Assembly: GCA_020746105.1 (NCBI GenBank)
Contig: CM036617.1
Location: 172,388,412-172,452,411 of the forward strand
DNA from: Trogon surrucura
Lineage: Eukaryota > Chordata > Aves > Trogoniformes > Trogonidae
DNA length: 64,000 nt
Direction of reading: 5' to 3'
Positions 45,006 through 58,097 of the stretch are shown here, piece by piece. The position numbers were made by a program, and so were the translations under genes. The notes beneath the pieces are model-generated. The model did not search any database and was not told the DNA's origin. It saw only the letters and a list, made by a program, of their open reading frames with translations. Every line of letters begins with the position of its first letter. The stretch's first letter is position 1.

Positions 45006-46935
45006 ATCTGTCACTTCTTGGCTATTGTGCTCAAGAAGCAGACTTCAAAAGTTTGGTCCAGCAAGTTTGTTTAGTAATGAGCAAAGCATTACTGAGTTAA
45101 GGGCCCAGACCATATATCTAATAATGGGTGGTTTATATACTAGCTATTTCTTTTATTGGCAAGGAAGAATAATTCCTGCTAAAAATTTCAGTTCCATATT
45201 ACATCCACACTTCCTGGATGTATCTACAAAGTGTATGAAGAAATACGAATGTGCATATCAAAACCGGTATGTTCCTTAATATTTACAGTTAGTAAACCAT
45301 CTTATAAAGTATAGTTTTAAATCAGAAAAATGCAAGCAATAGATTATCTTCAAGATCCCAGAGATTGCTGGTCTCCATGAATAGTATTTAGAATCTCAAA
45401 CAGCTGTTAGAATATTAAGAAAATATAAAGTTGTCCCCAAGAAGAGTCGACACCTGACTATGGAAATCTTTATGCGAAAAAGTGTGAATTGGAAATTTCA
45501 CACACTTGCTGGAAGTAAAGGGTATTTAAACTGGGATAGGTTCTGAGTGTGTGAGGAAAAATATTTTTAAGTGTTCAGACAAGCTGTAAATTACATTTCT
45601 TTTAGTTTCTGTATTTATTTTTACTGAATTTATGAACACATGGAGGTTGTTTCAAATGAATATCTGAAAGTCACCTCCAATAATTTCTCAGCCCTTTGCT
45701 CAAAATTACAAAAAGTGTCAGTATATTTTAAAATCACTGTCAGGGAACAATTCAAAAGCAGAAATGGTCTGGTTTTGAAAGACAAGTTATATACCAAGAG
45801 TAAGTTTTTGAGGTCAGTAATTTTTGTTGTTTTCTAGTTGTTTTTGTCAACATCCCTGTAATTTCATGACTGCTGGTAAGCGCAAACCAATGCCACCTGT
45901 CAAAAAGATCATACAGATGGAACATAAAAATCAGTCTTGCAAATGTCTCTTAAACATATGTCATTTTAATATGGAGATTTATCACATTATAGCTGAGATA
46001 CCTGAAATGACAGATAAGCCTTATTTTCTTGTTACTAGATAAATATCTGACATAAAACAACCAAAAACTTTAAAATCTCAGACTTTCTATTGTTTTAACT
46101 TTTCAGATGGCAAAAAAAATGTTTTCTGGCACATAAAACCATTCTACTTGATGCTTATTAGTACTCCAAGTACATTAAAAAGCTGTAAGTGATGCTATTA
46201 GCAAAGACGAATGCTGCCAAGTAGCCTGTGCATTTTGTCCAACCAATAAAGTAAGCATTAATTCACTAGCAGTGTCTGGTACTCTGCTGACTCTGATACT
46301 CTTCATGTGCATGGTAATAAAATAGAATTCAGCAGTAACTAACACACAGCAGTAGATTACATGCTATTTCCCAAAAATCCATTCAGGAAGAATGTCAGCC
46401 CATTCCCATGCCAAAGGGATGATAAAGTGTTAGATACTGGAGCTGGGAAATGCTAAATGGTTTCTTACCATTAGTGGAGAAATACGCAGTATGGGCAAAC
46501 TCCTTATTAGTGAAATTAGCAGTTTTTCTGAATGTGTTCTGCCATAAGTAAAAACCAAATCTTTATTAAAGTGTATGTGAGCCAACACTTTCCTTATTCA
46601 GTACAAGAAATATCCGGTTACTCTTATTGTAATGTTTTATTCATACATGATTTCATAGTAGCTTAAATTTTCTAATACCATTTCCAAAACACATACTTGT
46701 GTCCAGATAATGTGGTCTCATTTCAGAAGTGTTAAATTCCAAACACAACTGAGCTGATGCACAAAATTGACCTATTTATTTATGGTCATACCCAACATCC
46801 ACTAAAATTAAGGAAAAACATAATTCACTTGTGTGCAGTAGGATCAAGCAGTTCCCTAAGTCCCTTAACTTTAAGCACCCACTCAAAACAAAGGTTTGCC
46901 AAAAGACCCTTTAAAATGCCTAATCAGTATGTGGC

Positions 46936-46958
46936 AAAAAAAAAAAAAAAAAAAAAAA
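46936..46958. repeat. Poly-A tract (23 A)
   Basis: Uninterrupted A run. No retroposon body was recognised upstream. Confidence 0.92.
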
Positions 46959-47754
46959 GGATTTTGAGGAAAATGTTTATTTCTGATCATTTACACTTAT
47001 TTTGGAAAATGTGTTTTGAAGTGTTTTCTACCGCAATGATTGTGGATAAAGATCAGTGGCAAATCACTATATATTAAAATATTTCTTATTCAATATCACA
47101 TGGAATTGTCCTTACAAACTATTCAGGAGAAAAAAAAATCTTATTTTTCAGTGTTCTGTATAAGGCAAAAGATGTATAATTACAGAAATATGAAAACAAC
47201 CTTGAGTAAATGCCTTATAATAATACTATTTATACTATTTTAGTATCTCAGTCTATTAATTCTGGCAGTTTTCTCACGGCCTCTCATACAATCTATTTAT
47301 ACTGTGTCTGTCTGCACACTATGTGACTGAGACTGATATTTGTTTTACTTTTATATCATACTGAGAAACGTTCATTGCCCTCTTTTAAATAAGCATTTAG
47401 AATTTCCTGTTTCTTGTGAAAAAAAAAAGTTTTCAGTTATGTACAAAGCTGAATGAATTTGGCAGAAAACCCCCTGACTTAGTGAATAACTTGCTCCAAA
47501 GACCAGCATAATTTGTTTAATGATAATAAAAAAGTTAAATAAGGGGAATAAATATTTGAATAAGAAACATGAAAAAACGCATGATGTATATCTAATAAAC
47601 AGATATACTCACTAATTTATGAATGACCATGAGCTTTATGTTTCCCTCTGGGCCAATCCTAGATAAGCTATGCAAGCTTTACACTATACCTGTGACAGCC
47701 TTTATTCTTCTGCCCTTATCGTACTCTCTGTAACCCTAGAACTACACCAAGGCC

Positions 47755-48190
47755 GGAGCTACAAGGATGATTAAGGGACTTGAACATCTCTCCTGTGAAG
47801 AGAGACTGAGAGAACTGGGGCTGTTCAGCCTTGAAAGGAGATGGCTGAGAGGGGCCCTTATTAATGTATATAAATATCTGAGGGGTGGGTGTCAAGAAGG
47901 AGACAATCTCTTCTCAGGGGTGCCCAGCAATAGAACAAGAAATAATGAATTTAAGCTAGAACATGGGAAGTTTCACCTCAACATGAGGAGAAACTTCTTT
48001 ACTGTGAGAATGACAGAGCACTGGAACAGGCTGCCCAGAGAGGTTGTGAAGTCTCCTTCTCTGAAGACTTTCAGAACCCATCTGGATGAGATCTTGTGTA
48101 ACCTGCTCTAGGTGATCCTACTCTAGTGGGGGAGTTGGACCAGATGATCTTTCAAGGTCCCTTCCAACCCCTAATGTTCTATGATTCTAT
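47755..48190 (+). mobile_element. CR1 LINE fragment in sense orientation with intact terminal ORF2 frame
   Basis: Starts near GGAGCTACAAGGATGATTAA and runs through the ORF2 C-terminus. It continues into a 3' UTR with GGGGGAGTTGGACCAGATGA and CAAGGTCCCTTCCAACCCCT, and ends in TGTTCTATGATTCTAT at 48,175-48,190, a clean CR1 terminal repeat. It is about 435 bp and 5'-truncated. Clean ends suggest moderate age. Its sequence differs from the 20.2, 37 and 50.6 kb copies, indicating a distinct subfamily. Confidence 0.95.
47767..48111 (+). pseudogene. C-terminal part of CR1 ORF2
   Basis: 114 residues open from the truncation to the natural stop. Blocks: MIKGLEHLSCEERLRELGLF (1-20), LINVYKYLRGG (31-41), NEFKLEHGKFHLNMRRNFFT (60-79) and HWNRLPREVVKSPSLKTFRT (85-104). 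The reverse-transcriptase core and endonuclease are missing, so it is non-functional despite having no stop or frameshift. The first M is an internal codon. Confidence 0.93.
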
Positions 48191-50577
48191 AACAAGGCAG
48201 CCCAGATGAAATACTCGGGTAAAGCCCTGCCTGGCAGTGGTCAGTGAGCAGCCAGGCTGCTTTCAGTGGCCTCTGCACAGCATCCCAGCTTGGAGGGATT
48301 GTAGAGCTTAATGATGTTATTCCAGTGATCAATCCACTCTACATGCCATTTATAATTTTTTTTAAAAAAGGTAGACTTTTTCAAATTAAGAAACTTCGAA
48401 CACAGAATTTGCCTTGTAACAGTACAGATTCCTTTTTCTAGAAGTGACTAAAGAAATTTCTCAGCATGAGATGAAGTAGGAAGAAGTATAACCCTGTGGG
48501 AGTATTCAAGGGTACATATTTCTTAAGTCTCACTGGTGAATAATGGGAAAAGATGTCAGATAAATATATGTGCTAGGGGAGGAAAACATTAAGTGATTCA
48601 GTCTGGTGAGCAATAGGTGTAGCTTGACTTTTAATCTTTCTCCATCTAGCAATCTCCTTCCCCTTTTTTCTGTCTTATTCTTTTATTTTCCCTTTTAATT
48701 TATTAAATACTTTTATTCACATTCAATCTTACATGAGTTACATGTTTTTTTTCACAAGAGGTGTTCATTCCCAGACACTGTTCATTATTAATTGCACTGT
48801 GTGCTAAAGCACACAGATATTTCCAGATATTCAAGGGATACACATTTTTACATACTGGAATGTCTTACATTTAGTAGCATTTAATACATAATATAATGAA
48901 TATAACTCCTTTGCCTTTTCCATATCCACCCTCCAAGAATGGCTTGCACAAGAAAATACCTGGATTGCAAACAGTCTCTTCAGTGCCAGAAAAAACTCTA
49001 CTCTCTCTATACGACTCCACAGTCCTGTCAAACTGCAATTTTAAAGTTGCCTGGCTATTCTTTCATGTCTACAAATCACATCATTGTGTGTCCCAGTGTT
49101 AATATGTTCCCTTGGTAACTGGTTCATATGAAACGGGTTGCTATAAAATTTGCATCTACATTTTCATTGTACCAGTGAGGAGAAAAACCCAGGCTCAATG
49201 GCATTGCAAATTTACCTCAAAACTTCTTACTTCAGACACAAATGAGAAGATAGAGATCTTTTTTTTTCCGACCAAATTAAACAAACCACATGATTTCTCT
49301 GAAGTAGTATGTACTTTCCATGAAATATTTATAAATTATTTCTGTAAGGGTAAGAAAAACTAAATCAATCAAATTTAAATTACTGCTGTAAATCTGGATA
49401 TAGTAAGTTAAGCACAGACTTATATTAAATTTTAATCTGCAATGTTTACATCAGACCAACTGAAGAAGTACAAGTCTGCAATGTCTCAAGAAAAAATGGT
49501 TATTCTTTGTGCATGACTTTTTAATGCACAGTCCCAGAAAGATCTGCTACTCCAGACATTTGAAATACATGTCCAATTTCATTAATTCTCTGTTTAATGC
49601 AGACCAGAGTTCAGAAATAACATCCAAATCATATGTATGTTTTGCTGGTCTCTTACTCTGCCTTCAAGACACAATGGAGTTTGGCTCCAATCGTATCAGA
49701 ACTGCTTTTGCTGGGTTCTACTTGCATTGATTGATGTGGCCACACAATCAGTACGTGAAAATAGATGAAAGCAACTGAAATAAAATGTTAATATCTCTAG
49801 TTTTAGGGCGTTTTGCAGAGCTTTGACAGTGAAATTCACTGTCACCACTGAAGAGGGTTTTAGATACTAGTGTCTCAATGTCTGAACTCACATTTGTTCA
49901 TTCAGATAATCCTGAAGTCTACAGAAAAGCCAGGAATTCAAGATGGTTTTACACTGTTTTAACCAGAAGGTGATGTGTCTACTCCTCTTTCTCATTTCAG
50001 AATATGTAGTCACCTTTCTTTTCAGACAAGTCATTCTTTTTGATTTGGGAACTATTTGCTGGATTCTGAAGCAGGAGAATTATCCACTGGATGTAGATCT
50101 TGTTTCATTACTGTAAACCAGGAAGCTAAGAACCTTGAAGGAAGGCCAGGCGTTCAAATAATCCACCTCACAATTCTTTAAAATGTGATTATAACGCCAC
50201 TGAGATGCAGAAATCCTTGGCAAACTCAAGAATACTTTTCATAGAAAGTCAGCATCATCATTCTTCCACAAAAGAGGAAACCAAGATACAAGATGTGATA
50301 CAGTAATCTGAGATAATTTGTAACTTTCATGTGGTAGATGTTATGTTGCCCTCATATTGAATGTGAAGGGAGATTTACTCTTCATATTTTTTGAGGACAT
50401 GAAAGGGAATATAGCATAGTGGCAAAGACACATAAAAAAAAATAAAGAAAAGTGGTTAGAGGATCAACAGTTGTTTAGAGAAGTCTTAAGAAGAAAATTA
50501 TGACAATCCTCAAATATGCAAAAGGTTGTTATGAAGAAGACTGTGACAAGCTGTTCTACAAGAAGTAGAACAAAAAG
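48191..50577. other. Unique non-coding sequence
   Basis: No gene is supported. Frames at 48,244-48,441, 48,896-49,102, 49,112-49,363 and 49,509-49,730 (plus) and 48,831-49,031 (minus) are unrecognised. An 8-bp hairpin at 48,797 is listed separately. Confidence 0.5.
48797..48816. repeat. Perfect 8-bp hairpin with TAAA loop
   Basis: CTGTGTGC (48,797-48,804), TAAA, GCACACAG (48,809-48,816). This is an exact short palindrome with no associated RNA family. Confidence 0.45.
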
Positions 50578-50986
50578 TAGAATCATGGAATTGTCAGGGT
50601 TGGAAGGGACCTTAAAGATCATCTAGTTCCAACCCCCCTGCCATGGACAGGGGCACCTCCCACTAGATCAGGTTGCCCAGAGCCCCATCCGGCCTGGCCT
50701 TGAAAGCTTCCAGGGATGGGGCTTCCACCACCTCTCTGGGCAACCTGTGCCAGTGTCTCACCACCCTCATGGTGAAGAACTTCTTCCTAATGTCCAAACC
50801 AAACCGATCCATCTGTAGCTTTAATCCATTCCCTCTAGTCCTACCACTATCCGACATCCTAAAAAGCCCCTCACCGACTTTCTTGTAGGCCCCCTTAAGG
50901 TACTGGAAGGCCACAATAAGGTCTCCTCGGAGCCTTCTTTTCTCCAGACTGAACAATCTCAAATCTCTCAGCCTGTCTTCAAAGGA
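50578..50986 (-). mobile_element. CR1 LINE fragment with open terminal ORF2
   Basis: Opens on the plus strand with AGAATCATGGAATTGTCAGG, TTGGAAGGGACCTTAAAGAT and CCATGGACAGGGGCACCTCC, then runs through the ORF2 C-terminus. It ends near TCTCAGCCTGTCTTCAAAGG. Only one terminal-repeat unit is left. It is very close in sequence to the 20.2 kb copy (same CCAACCTGT, CTTTCTTGTAGGCCCCCTTA and TAAGGTCTCCTCGGAG segments), so the two are the same subfamily. Confidence 0.95.
50663..50962 (-). pseudogene. C-terminal part of CR1 ORF2
   Basis: 99 residues: SLEKRRLRGDLIVAFQYLKG (5-24), AYKKVGEGLFRMSDSGRTRG (25-44), LDIRKKFFTMRVVRHWHRLP (56-75) and REVVEAPSLEAFKARPDGAL (76-95), ending at the ORF2 stop. It has no catalytic core. 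It is almost the same protein as the end of the frame at 20,272-20,817, with a handful of substitutions. Confidence 0.93.
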
Positions 50987-52713
50987 GTAATTGGCTCTGT
51001 TTGCAGCAGAGACTGATATTTGATACTGGGGAAGTTGAAATAACCATCACTAAATCTGAGTAACAGGATCCAGTGCTGGGGAGCAGAGCCCTCCTGGATC
51101 TACCTGGACACAGAGAACAGAAACAACCATGAGGGGAGAACCATCATCTCTGGGAGGTGCTTTGCTTGATGCTACCTCACAACATAGACTCAATGGTCTC
51201 CTTTGTTCTCTTTCCTACATTGCTGTTATGACTGTGATTTCATGCTGTTCTTTGTCAGAAGCTTGGGGTGGAGAACCACTACTGAAAAAATGCTTACTGG
51301 AGGTTTTGCATCACCGGCATAGCATGCAGTTTATATACTATAAAATGCTGCTGGGTTATCAGCTCAAAAGCCTATCAGCATCAAAAGAGTGTTTGTCACG
51401 CCTGTGTCTACAGTTTTTACAGACCCACATCCTATGACGCTTGTATCAAACTAACTATGTTGCCTTAGTATATACTTTTTTTCTGGAAATTAAAGACCAC
51501 CAGAGGAAACCACTCCTTTTATGCTTAGCAACCCTGTAAACATTATCATATTTACTATGTCATATATAGCTGTTTAATGACTATTGTACATTTAAATAAA
51601 AAGAGATGTGGGACTCCAGATTACAGTCACTGTTATTGAAAAATCCTATTGAGTTAAATAGAAATAAAATAAATATGCTTTTATAGAAATGACTCAAAAC
51701 CGAAGAGAACCAAATAATGGGAATCTTTCAATGATTTTTTTACATGAAACAAGATGTAGAACAGAGTTCTAATAGTAAGAATACAATTTTCCAGTAATTT
51801 TCCGTTTGATTGTATTGGAAGATTTAAAAATACTATACAAAACCAATTTTGTTTCCAGTTAAATATTTTGGACTTTTTCACACATACAATTCAAACAACC
51901 AAATTTCCTGTCTGATGATTTGGGGGCTTTTTCTCTTCAAAGATTTGAATTATTATAAAGATAGGTAAAAGGATATTCTGGAAAAATAATTCTTGAACTT
52001 CTAAATAAAAATACATGTAGATATAAAGCCATTGCTCATGGTGATAGGGAATAACCTTGTGTCCAGTGAGTGTCTGTATTGAATATACTATTCTCCCAAA
52101 GCAAAGAGACTGAAAGAGCTAAGAAACTGATGCATAGTTTTCTCTGCCTTATGTAATCATGATTTGATGGGTCTTGGACTACCTCTTAGCCTTCAGAAAA
52201 GCTAGCACAGAAATTCAAAATTCTGTAGCAGTAGATCTAAACCAAAATCAAGCTTTTACAAGCTTTTAAGATAAGCCTGACAAGTCTGGGCAAAGGGCAC
52301 ACTGCAGGTCAGAGACTGGTAAAGCTGTTGCATATGTCACATCAGTCACTTCAGTTCACCAACTTTATACAAACAAAGTTAAACTAGGAAAAAAAGAGGG
52401 TGATGGACTCTGTATGTCTAGAAATGTCATATTTAATTAAGTCACATTTTGTGCTAATTTGCTGTATAATTGCCAGCTGTCTTGAGTCAAGAGTTTATAG
52501 TCATAGGAATCACAGGGTCATCACAATATTTTTTGTAGTCCCACTTAGCACCCAACACCAGGCTTATCTCTCTTCAATATCAAATGGCAATTCCTTCTCC
52601 TTTAGAGTAAAAAACAGCAAATCCCTAAGTGCACATCACTTTTTAACTGGACAAGATGAAAGTACACATTTGTTTTGGGGGAAAAATGGGAATATGTAAA
52701 AGACAAAATTTAC

Positions 52714-52736
52714 TTTTTTTTTTTTTTTTTTTTTTT
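52714..52736. repeat. Poly-T tract (23 T)
   Basis: Uninterrupted T run without an attached element. Confidence 0.92.
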
Positions 52737-55700
52737 GTGAACATGGCAGCTGAGAAGGAAACTAATTCAAGCTATAATAAACACCATACAAACTTTCATT
52801 ACAAAGCAGTAATTTGACTCTGGTTTTCCTTGATGAAAGTTATCTGATATTATTTTTAAAAGCTTCAAACCTGAAATACAAGAATGTGAATTTTCATCTT
52901 CTACAGCCACAAATCTTTTATTATGAACCGAAGGTCATATTATGGTTTCATTTTTAAAAAATAAAATATCCTGAGATATAATATTACTAAAGAAGCCATA
53001 AAAATAATATTCTCAGACTGGCTGAACCTTCTTTCAAGATTTAAAAAATACTTTTATAAACTACAGAAAACGTTTTGCTCTCCAGCATGTTTGGCAGTTG
53101 CATTTCACACATTTTGTACTTTTTTAGTGCCACCAATTTTGTTCTCCTTTAATCTGAAACATACTGTAATAAATTCTGAAAAAGAAACTATATGAAAAAA
53201 ATTGCCTGCTTTGGAAAACAACACCACAACTGTCTCAATGAACACAAAATCTGAGGGGCTCTGGGGAGACTTGCAGGAAAGGAAGGAGAATTTCAGTAAA
53301 TGGTGGGAGCTCCGTAGCTCTGCTCTAAATTCTTATAAAATGGCTGGACAGGAACGTTTGTGGAGAGGAGTCAGAACATACTGAGAAATGCTATGTAAAA
53401 TGGTGGCAAGGGATGAAACAGAGCTCCGTCTCCAGAGTGACGTGTTTTGTTATTTTTGCAGCTGAGTACTGGAGTTCATCAGACTGGTCAGCGCAGCAAC
53501 ACCATTTCCTGCATCTCCTGGTGACACTTAGAACAAAGGGTATAAGAGATCCGAGTGACTTCATGTTTAGCACTTCGAGGCCACAGAACAAAACAAAGGT
53601 GTACTGAAGTAATCTTAACCCTAGGTAACTCTAATTTACCCATAACTGTAAGCCTGATGCAATCCATAAACCAGAGGTGTCATTTGTTGAAGCTGGGGGA
53701 ATGTGACGCCTTCGGGGCCTGGAAGAAGAAGTGAGGTGGCAAAATGGGCTCTTTCTAAACAATACAGGTTTCCATGCTGGATGTGCACTTGACAAATAGA
53801 TCATGACTATTAGAAAGGCATTTCAGACAAAATAGCAGGTGTCCTTTAGGATAAAACATGACCTAAACTCAAGCCATAGCTGGACAGGGGGAAAAGAAAG
53901 CAATAAAGCCACAAGAGTAAAGGTTTTGCGAGGCTTGAAAGATTTTACAAAATCTTCTAAATTATTAGAATTTTGTTGAATGTATTTAAAAACTTGGTTT
54001 TCTTTCCCCTATAATTTGAAAAATAATTGTTTATTTTTGTGACTTAATTACATTGCTTCTTTTGCCAAATGTTTTCATCTTAAATTGACACAAAAATGGC
54101 ATTGCAGGCTGTGAATGGGCTACATACCATGAGAACTCCTTCTCAGAGAGTTGAATTTTCTAGTTGTGACTGAAAGATAGGTAATTCCTCTTGCAGAGCT
54201 GATTCATACAATTTGGAAGCTATATGGGGTGCAGGAACGGAGTGGAAGACCTTTAACAACATGAGAGAAGGCTGTTCCTACCTGTCCAAGTCTCAAGATT
54301 CAATTTGCAGTGGTTTTGGTTTTATAAATGAAGAACAGTCTCTGAATGTTTTGGGGTTTTTTGTTGCCTGCAAGCATATGTTTGGCTTCTTCAGAGGCAA
54401 GCTTTCCATCTTGTTGTAAAAAGCTGATACATTCATTTTGAAACATCTTATTTAGTTTTTACATGTAAAGCAAAATAACTTGATCTTTAAACTTAGTTGG
54501 TAGATTCAAAGTAGTTCAATATACTGAGCTTTTCAAAAGTGATTACCTGGTGCAGGTGCCTGCCTGTTTTCTCTGCCCGTCCTCCAGTGTGTTATGCAAC
54601 ACCAGATTTTCAGAAACTGCTCGCTGTAAGTCTTTCTGAAAATCAGATTTATTAGAGATCTTTTGGAAAATGGTTAATCACTTTTCCAAGCCTTGACTTA
54701 GATCTCTAAGGTTTTGGGTTTCTGGTATATTATGATAGATGAAGATGAATCAAGAAATTCATGGCTAAATTTTGAAGTGTCATAGATCACAGGATGCTGC
54801 AATTTCAATAAGATGGTATGATTTATGTCTCCTGGGGGTGTGTCATAAATTTGTCTACTATGTAAGCAAATCTAAAAAAAGCCACAAAAACAAAAAAAAA
54901 GAGAAGCTAGACAAATAAATGCAATCCAAGAATATTTATAAGCAAAGTATAGTTTAACATTTATTCAGTTGAAACAAAATGGACATGTGTTCTACCCTCT
55001 AAGTTAACATGTTATCTGGTCTTTTTGGAAAAGAAGGCTGCTCCAGGAACATGATATGCAGCAAAGAAGGAAATGAAAAACATATTGCAAAGAAAGAAAT
55101 AAAACAATGAAAAATGTAGAAAAAGGTAAACTTTTTTTTTTCCTGGTTACTAATAGAGTAAACATCTTACTGTAATGCAATAGGTGAAGGAATTACCATC
55201 AGATTAAAAATTTTTACACACAGAATTAAACTGTTTTGTTTAGAAAAAACTCACTGTGTTTTAATCAGGTTGACTACGGAAAATTACTGTTGAGGAACAG
55301 CAATACAATTACTTGCTTACAGAATCCTTTGAAGAGCTTATTTATAAGAATAAAATTAGAATATGCTTTAAAGATTACTCAGAAGAAAGACTGTATCTGT
55401 TTAATGACAAGTTAAATTGAATGACTCTTCAAATGCTTAATGAAATGCAATGGATATTTTAATGACTCTTCCTGAGCAATACTGTAACCTGGAAGCATTT
55501 AATGGCTGATAACCCTAGTTCCAAGTGATCCTAGAAGTGAAAGAACTCTGATTCTCTATTGGTAGAGGAAGAGTTTAAAAATATGAATTTAAAAATGCTC
55601 TATTTCCCTTTTGTATGAACTACCATTTTGCCCTTCCTGAAGAGGTTTGTATTCTGCTTTTGCATGTCTTCAAATGAGTTAAAAAAAAATGAGTACAGTT

Positions 55701-56165
55701 TATAGTGTTCTCATGATCACTTCTCCATCCTGAATGCTAGATATCATCTGTGCTTTTTGGACCCTGCTTCCACATAATTGTTTTTCTTTATTATGTTTTA
55801 AAATTGACTCAAAAACAGTGAGTTACTTCAAAGGTTCAAGAGTTATGAAAAACACATTCTTTTCATTTGAACCCCACAGGGCACAGTCTGTTTAGACAGG
55901 GCTGGTTCTCATGTAACTCATCACCATCCACCTTAAGATTCTCAACAGTTCCTCTCTACAGTGAGGTCACACAATCCAAACAAAACTGGTAAGTTTTGTG
56001 ATGTCATTGCTTATATCTTCAAAGTCACCATTTTGTATGTTTAGCTGAAGTTAGAAATTATTTATTTCATCAGCAGATTGCCAACATACAAGACTGAGCG
56101 CTTTAATACAGAGACGCGACACAAACCCTATTGTAAATATCCTTCTTTTTTTTCTATTTCATTCC

Positions 56166-56183
56166 TTTTTTTTTTTTTTTTTT
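56166..56183. repeat. Poly-T tract (18 T)
   Basis: Uninterrupted T run followed by CCCAGGG. The T18-CCCAG string looks like a strong splice acceptor, but no exon is recognisable after it. Confidence 0.9.
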
Positions 56184-57825
56184 CCCAGGGCTTTCCTCAG
56201 CAATACAGTCTCTAGCTCCTCCTGAAAAGCTTTACTTTCTATGATGACTAAATTGGAAATCAAGGTTGACCTGGCTATTCACATGTTTTTCATAATCTGG
56301 GAATAGGCTGTTCAGAGCTGCACAGGATGTGTCTCATTTTGAATGCTGGTTCATAACCCCTGACTAACAGAGGACATGCAAAGAGTACAGTTCCAAGAGT
56401 TGCATGAATTACTGTCATCCTTTTCTAGGGCATTGTGTAATCCAGCTGGGATGATGAGGCTTGTCCAGAGCATGACCTAAGGGCCATCAAAATGAGAATT
56501 AAGGTTTGGATTTTTCATCTGAACTTTGGAAATGGTTGGACTCCAACTCAAGACACTGCAAAATCCAAGGAAAGGCCAAAAACTGATGAAACAGCTGCTC
56601 ACTTGAAATTTCATCTCCTTATACCTAAACTAATCGTCTCTTCTCTCCAGTCACCATTCACTCTTTCATTGCCTACACTGCCAGAGGGACACTCTTTCCT
56701 GGGAAGGTCTCTTCCTTGGAGTTGTAGCCTTCCAGTACCTTTGGTGAGGGACATCTGCCAGCACACTCCTTCCTTCATGTAAGTGGTTTTCCAGAGGGTA
56801 GAAGAGTGGTGACACTTGTACGGAAGCCACACAGGAACAAAATGTAATCCTGTTTATCACTGAAACACAGCAAATGTAGCACCTGCATACTGATACAGAG
56901 GAGTATCAGTGTGTATGATAGCAAATGTTTTTGCATATATTCTCTTCACCATTAATTAAAAGTGAAGAGGTAAAGTCAAAGTGAGGTTCTGGCGTCTTTG
57001 GTCCACGATGACTTTTCTCTTACTGTTTCTAGGATGGCTAGAAGCTGTGAGGACTCCTACAAAGTCTAGCTTTTCCTATTTGCTGCATTTTTGAGGGAGA
57101 GAGTTAAGAGTGATCTCAACATGTATGTCTACACTACAAAAGTGTGAGGAATAGTTAGGGCAGGCTTACTCCTCAAGGCTATAAGTTAGGTTCAGAGTAT
57201 CTGAAATCGTAGTGAGTAGGAAGGCTACACTGACACATGGGTAGCTCCTGCAGCTGCTGGATACACCTGGACAAATTTGTTTGATTCAGGAGAGAATAGA
57301 AATGCCAGTGGAAAGGGAAGCCAGTGTTGAGTACAGGAATAGACTGGTCTTTCCAAAGAAAAGAGAACAAAGTAAAGGACACGATCACATTTTGGATATT
57401 TCAGCTGAGGACAGTTTGAATTTGTTTCCTAGTGTGATCTGTAAAGCCCACAGATGCCCTTCAGAAGAGACCAGGGAGATGACCATGAAGGTTACACAGT
57501 ACATGCTCCTTCAGAGTAGAAAAGGGAGAGAAGGGAAGACAGTGACAGAAGAGGCTATTTCTCCAAAGACAGGGCTCTCTCTTTTTGGTTGTATTTTGTT
57601 CAAATAGTTGTACAAGAAGCACTTTCATAGCTGCATAAAAATAATACTATTGTTAGCACATGTCGAAAATCTGATACATTGTCCTTTTGATCTGTAGAAA
57701 CGTCAAGAAGTTCAGAACTATCATTGCTGAGGTCACAGAGCACTGAAGGAGACTTTGATTCTCAGAATATCCAGAAATTACAGTTCTGTTTCTTCAGCTA
57801 ACTTGCCAGGCTCTGCCTGGGTCAA

Positions 57826-57869
57826 TATTTACCTGGATCAATGTTTACTAAGCTTGGGGCAATATTTAC
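57826..57869 (+). promoter_or_regulatory. Triple forkhead-like (FOX) motif cluster
   Basis: Three copies of CAAT(A/G)TTTAC occur in 44 bp: TATTTAC at 57,826-57,832, TGTTTAC at 57,842-57,848 and TATTTAC at 57,863-57,869. TGTTTAC is the classic forkhead-factor core and TATTTAC a common variant. Copies 1 and 2 share a longer CTGG(G/A)TCAAT(A/G)TTTAC unit with a 16-bp period, which suggests a local duplication. Repeated motifs are seen; binding is inferred. Confidence 0.3.
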
Positions 57870-58097
57870 TCACAGTTTTAACAGAAGAACTCCATTGCTA
57901 TGTTAAAGAACAGTTTACTGCAGGTGACTGGAAGAAATTATTATGCACAATGTAGAAAAGAGAGACAGTCAGTAGTTTATTAGCGAATGTGGAGGATGTC
58001 ATGCTAGGCAGCTAGTGAAGCCCAGGTGTGAAATACAAAGATAGAAGAGGTAGAAAGAGCCCCTGAGAGGCAGCCAAACAGCAGATCTGGCTTCATC
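57870..58097. other. Unique non-coding sequence
   Basis: A short spacer with nothing recognisable. Confidence 0.5.

Larger units (their letters stand above)
44736..47754. other. Unique AT-rich non-coding sequence
   Basis: No gene is supported. Plus frames at 44,944-45,279, 45,640-45,837, 45,824-46,042 and 46,757-47,077 are unrecognised; the last is interrupted by lysines encoded by the poly-A tract. A hairpin at 44,971 and the poly-A at 46,936 are listed separately. Confidence 0.5.
50987..57825. other. Unique AT-rich non-coding sequence
   Basis: About 6.8 kb with no supported gene and no recognised transposon. Plus frames at 51,129-51,437, 52,400-52,699, 53,202-53,384, 53,413-53,607, 54,213-54,419, 56,492-56,782 and 57,281-57,607, and minus frames at 51,681-51,881, 53,391-53,591 and 56,611-56,860, carry no familiar domain. 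A donor-like GTAAGT follows the 56,492 frame, but no partner exon is evident. T-runs at 52,714 and 56,166 are listed separately. Confidence 0.5.

Noticed and set aside
56166-56190. T18-CCCAG as a splice acceptor
   Set aside because: A strong-looking acceptor, but no open, recognisable exon or matching donor follows. Poly-T runs are common in the window.
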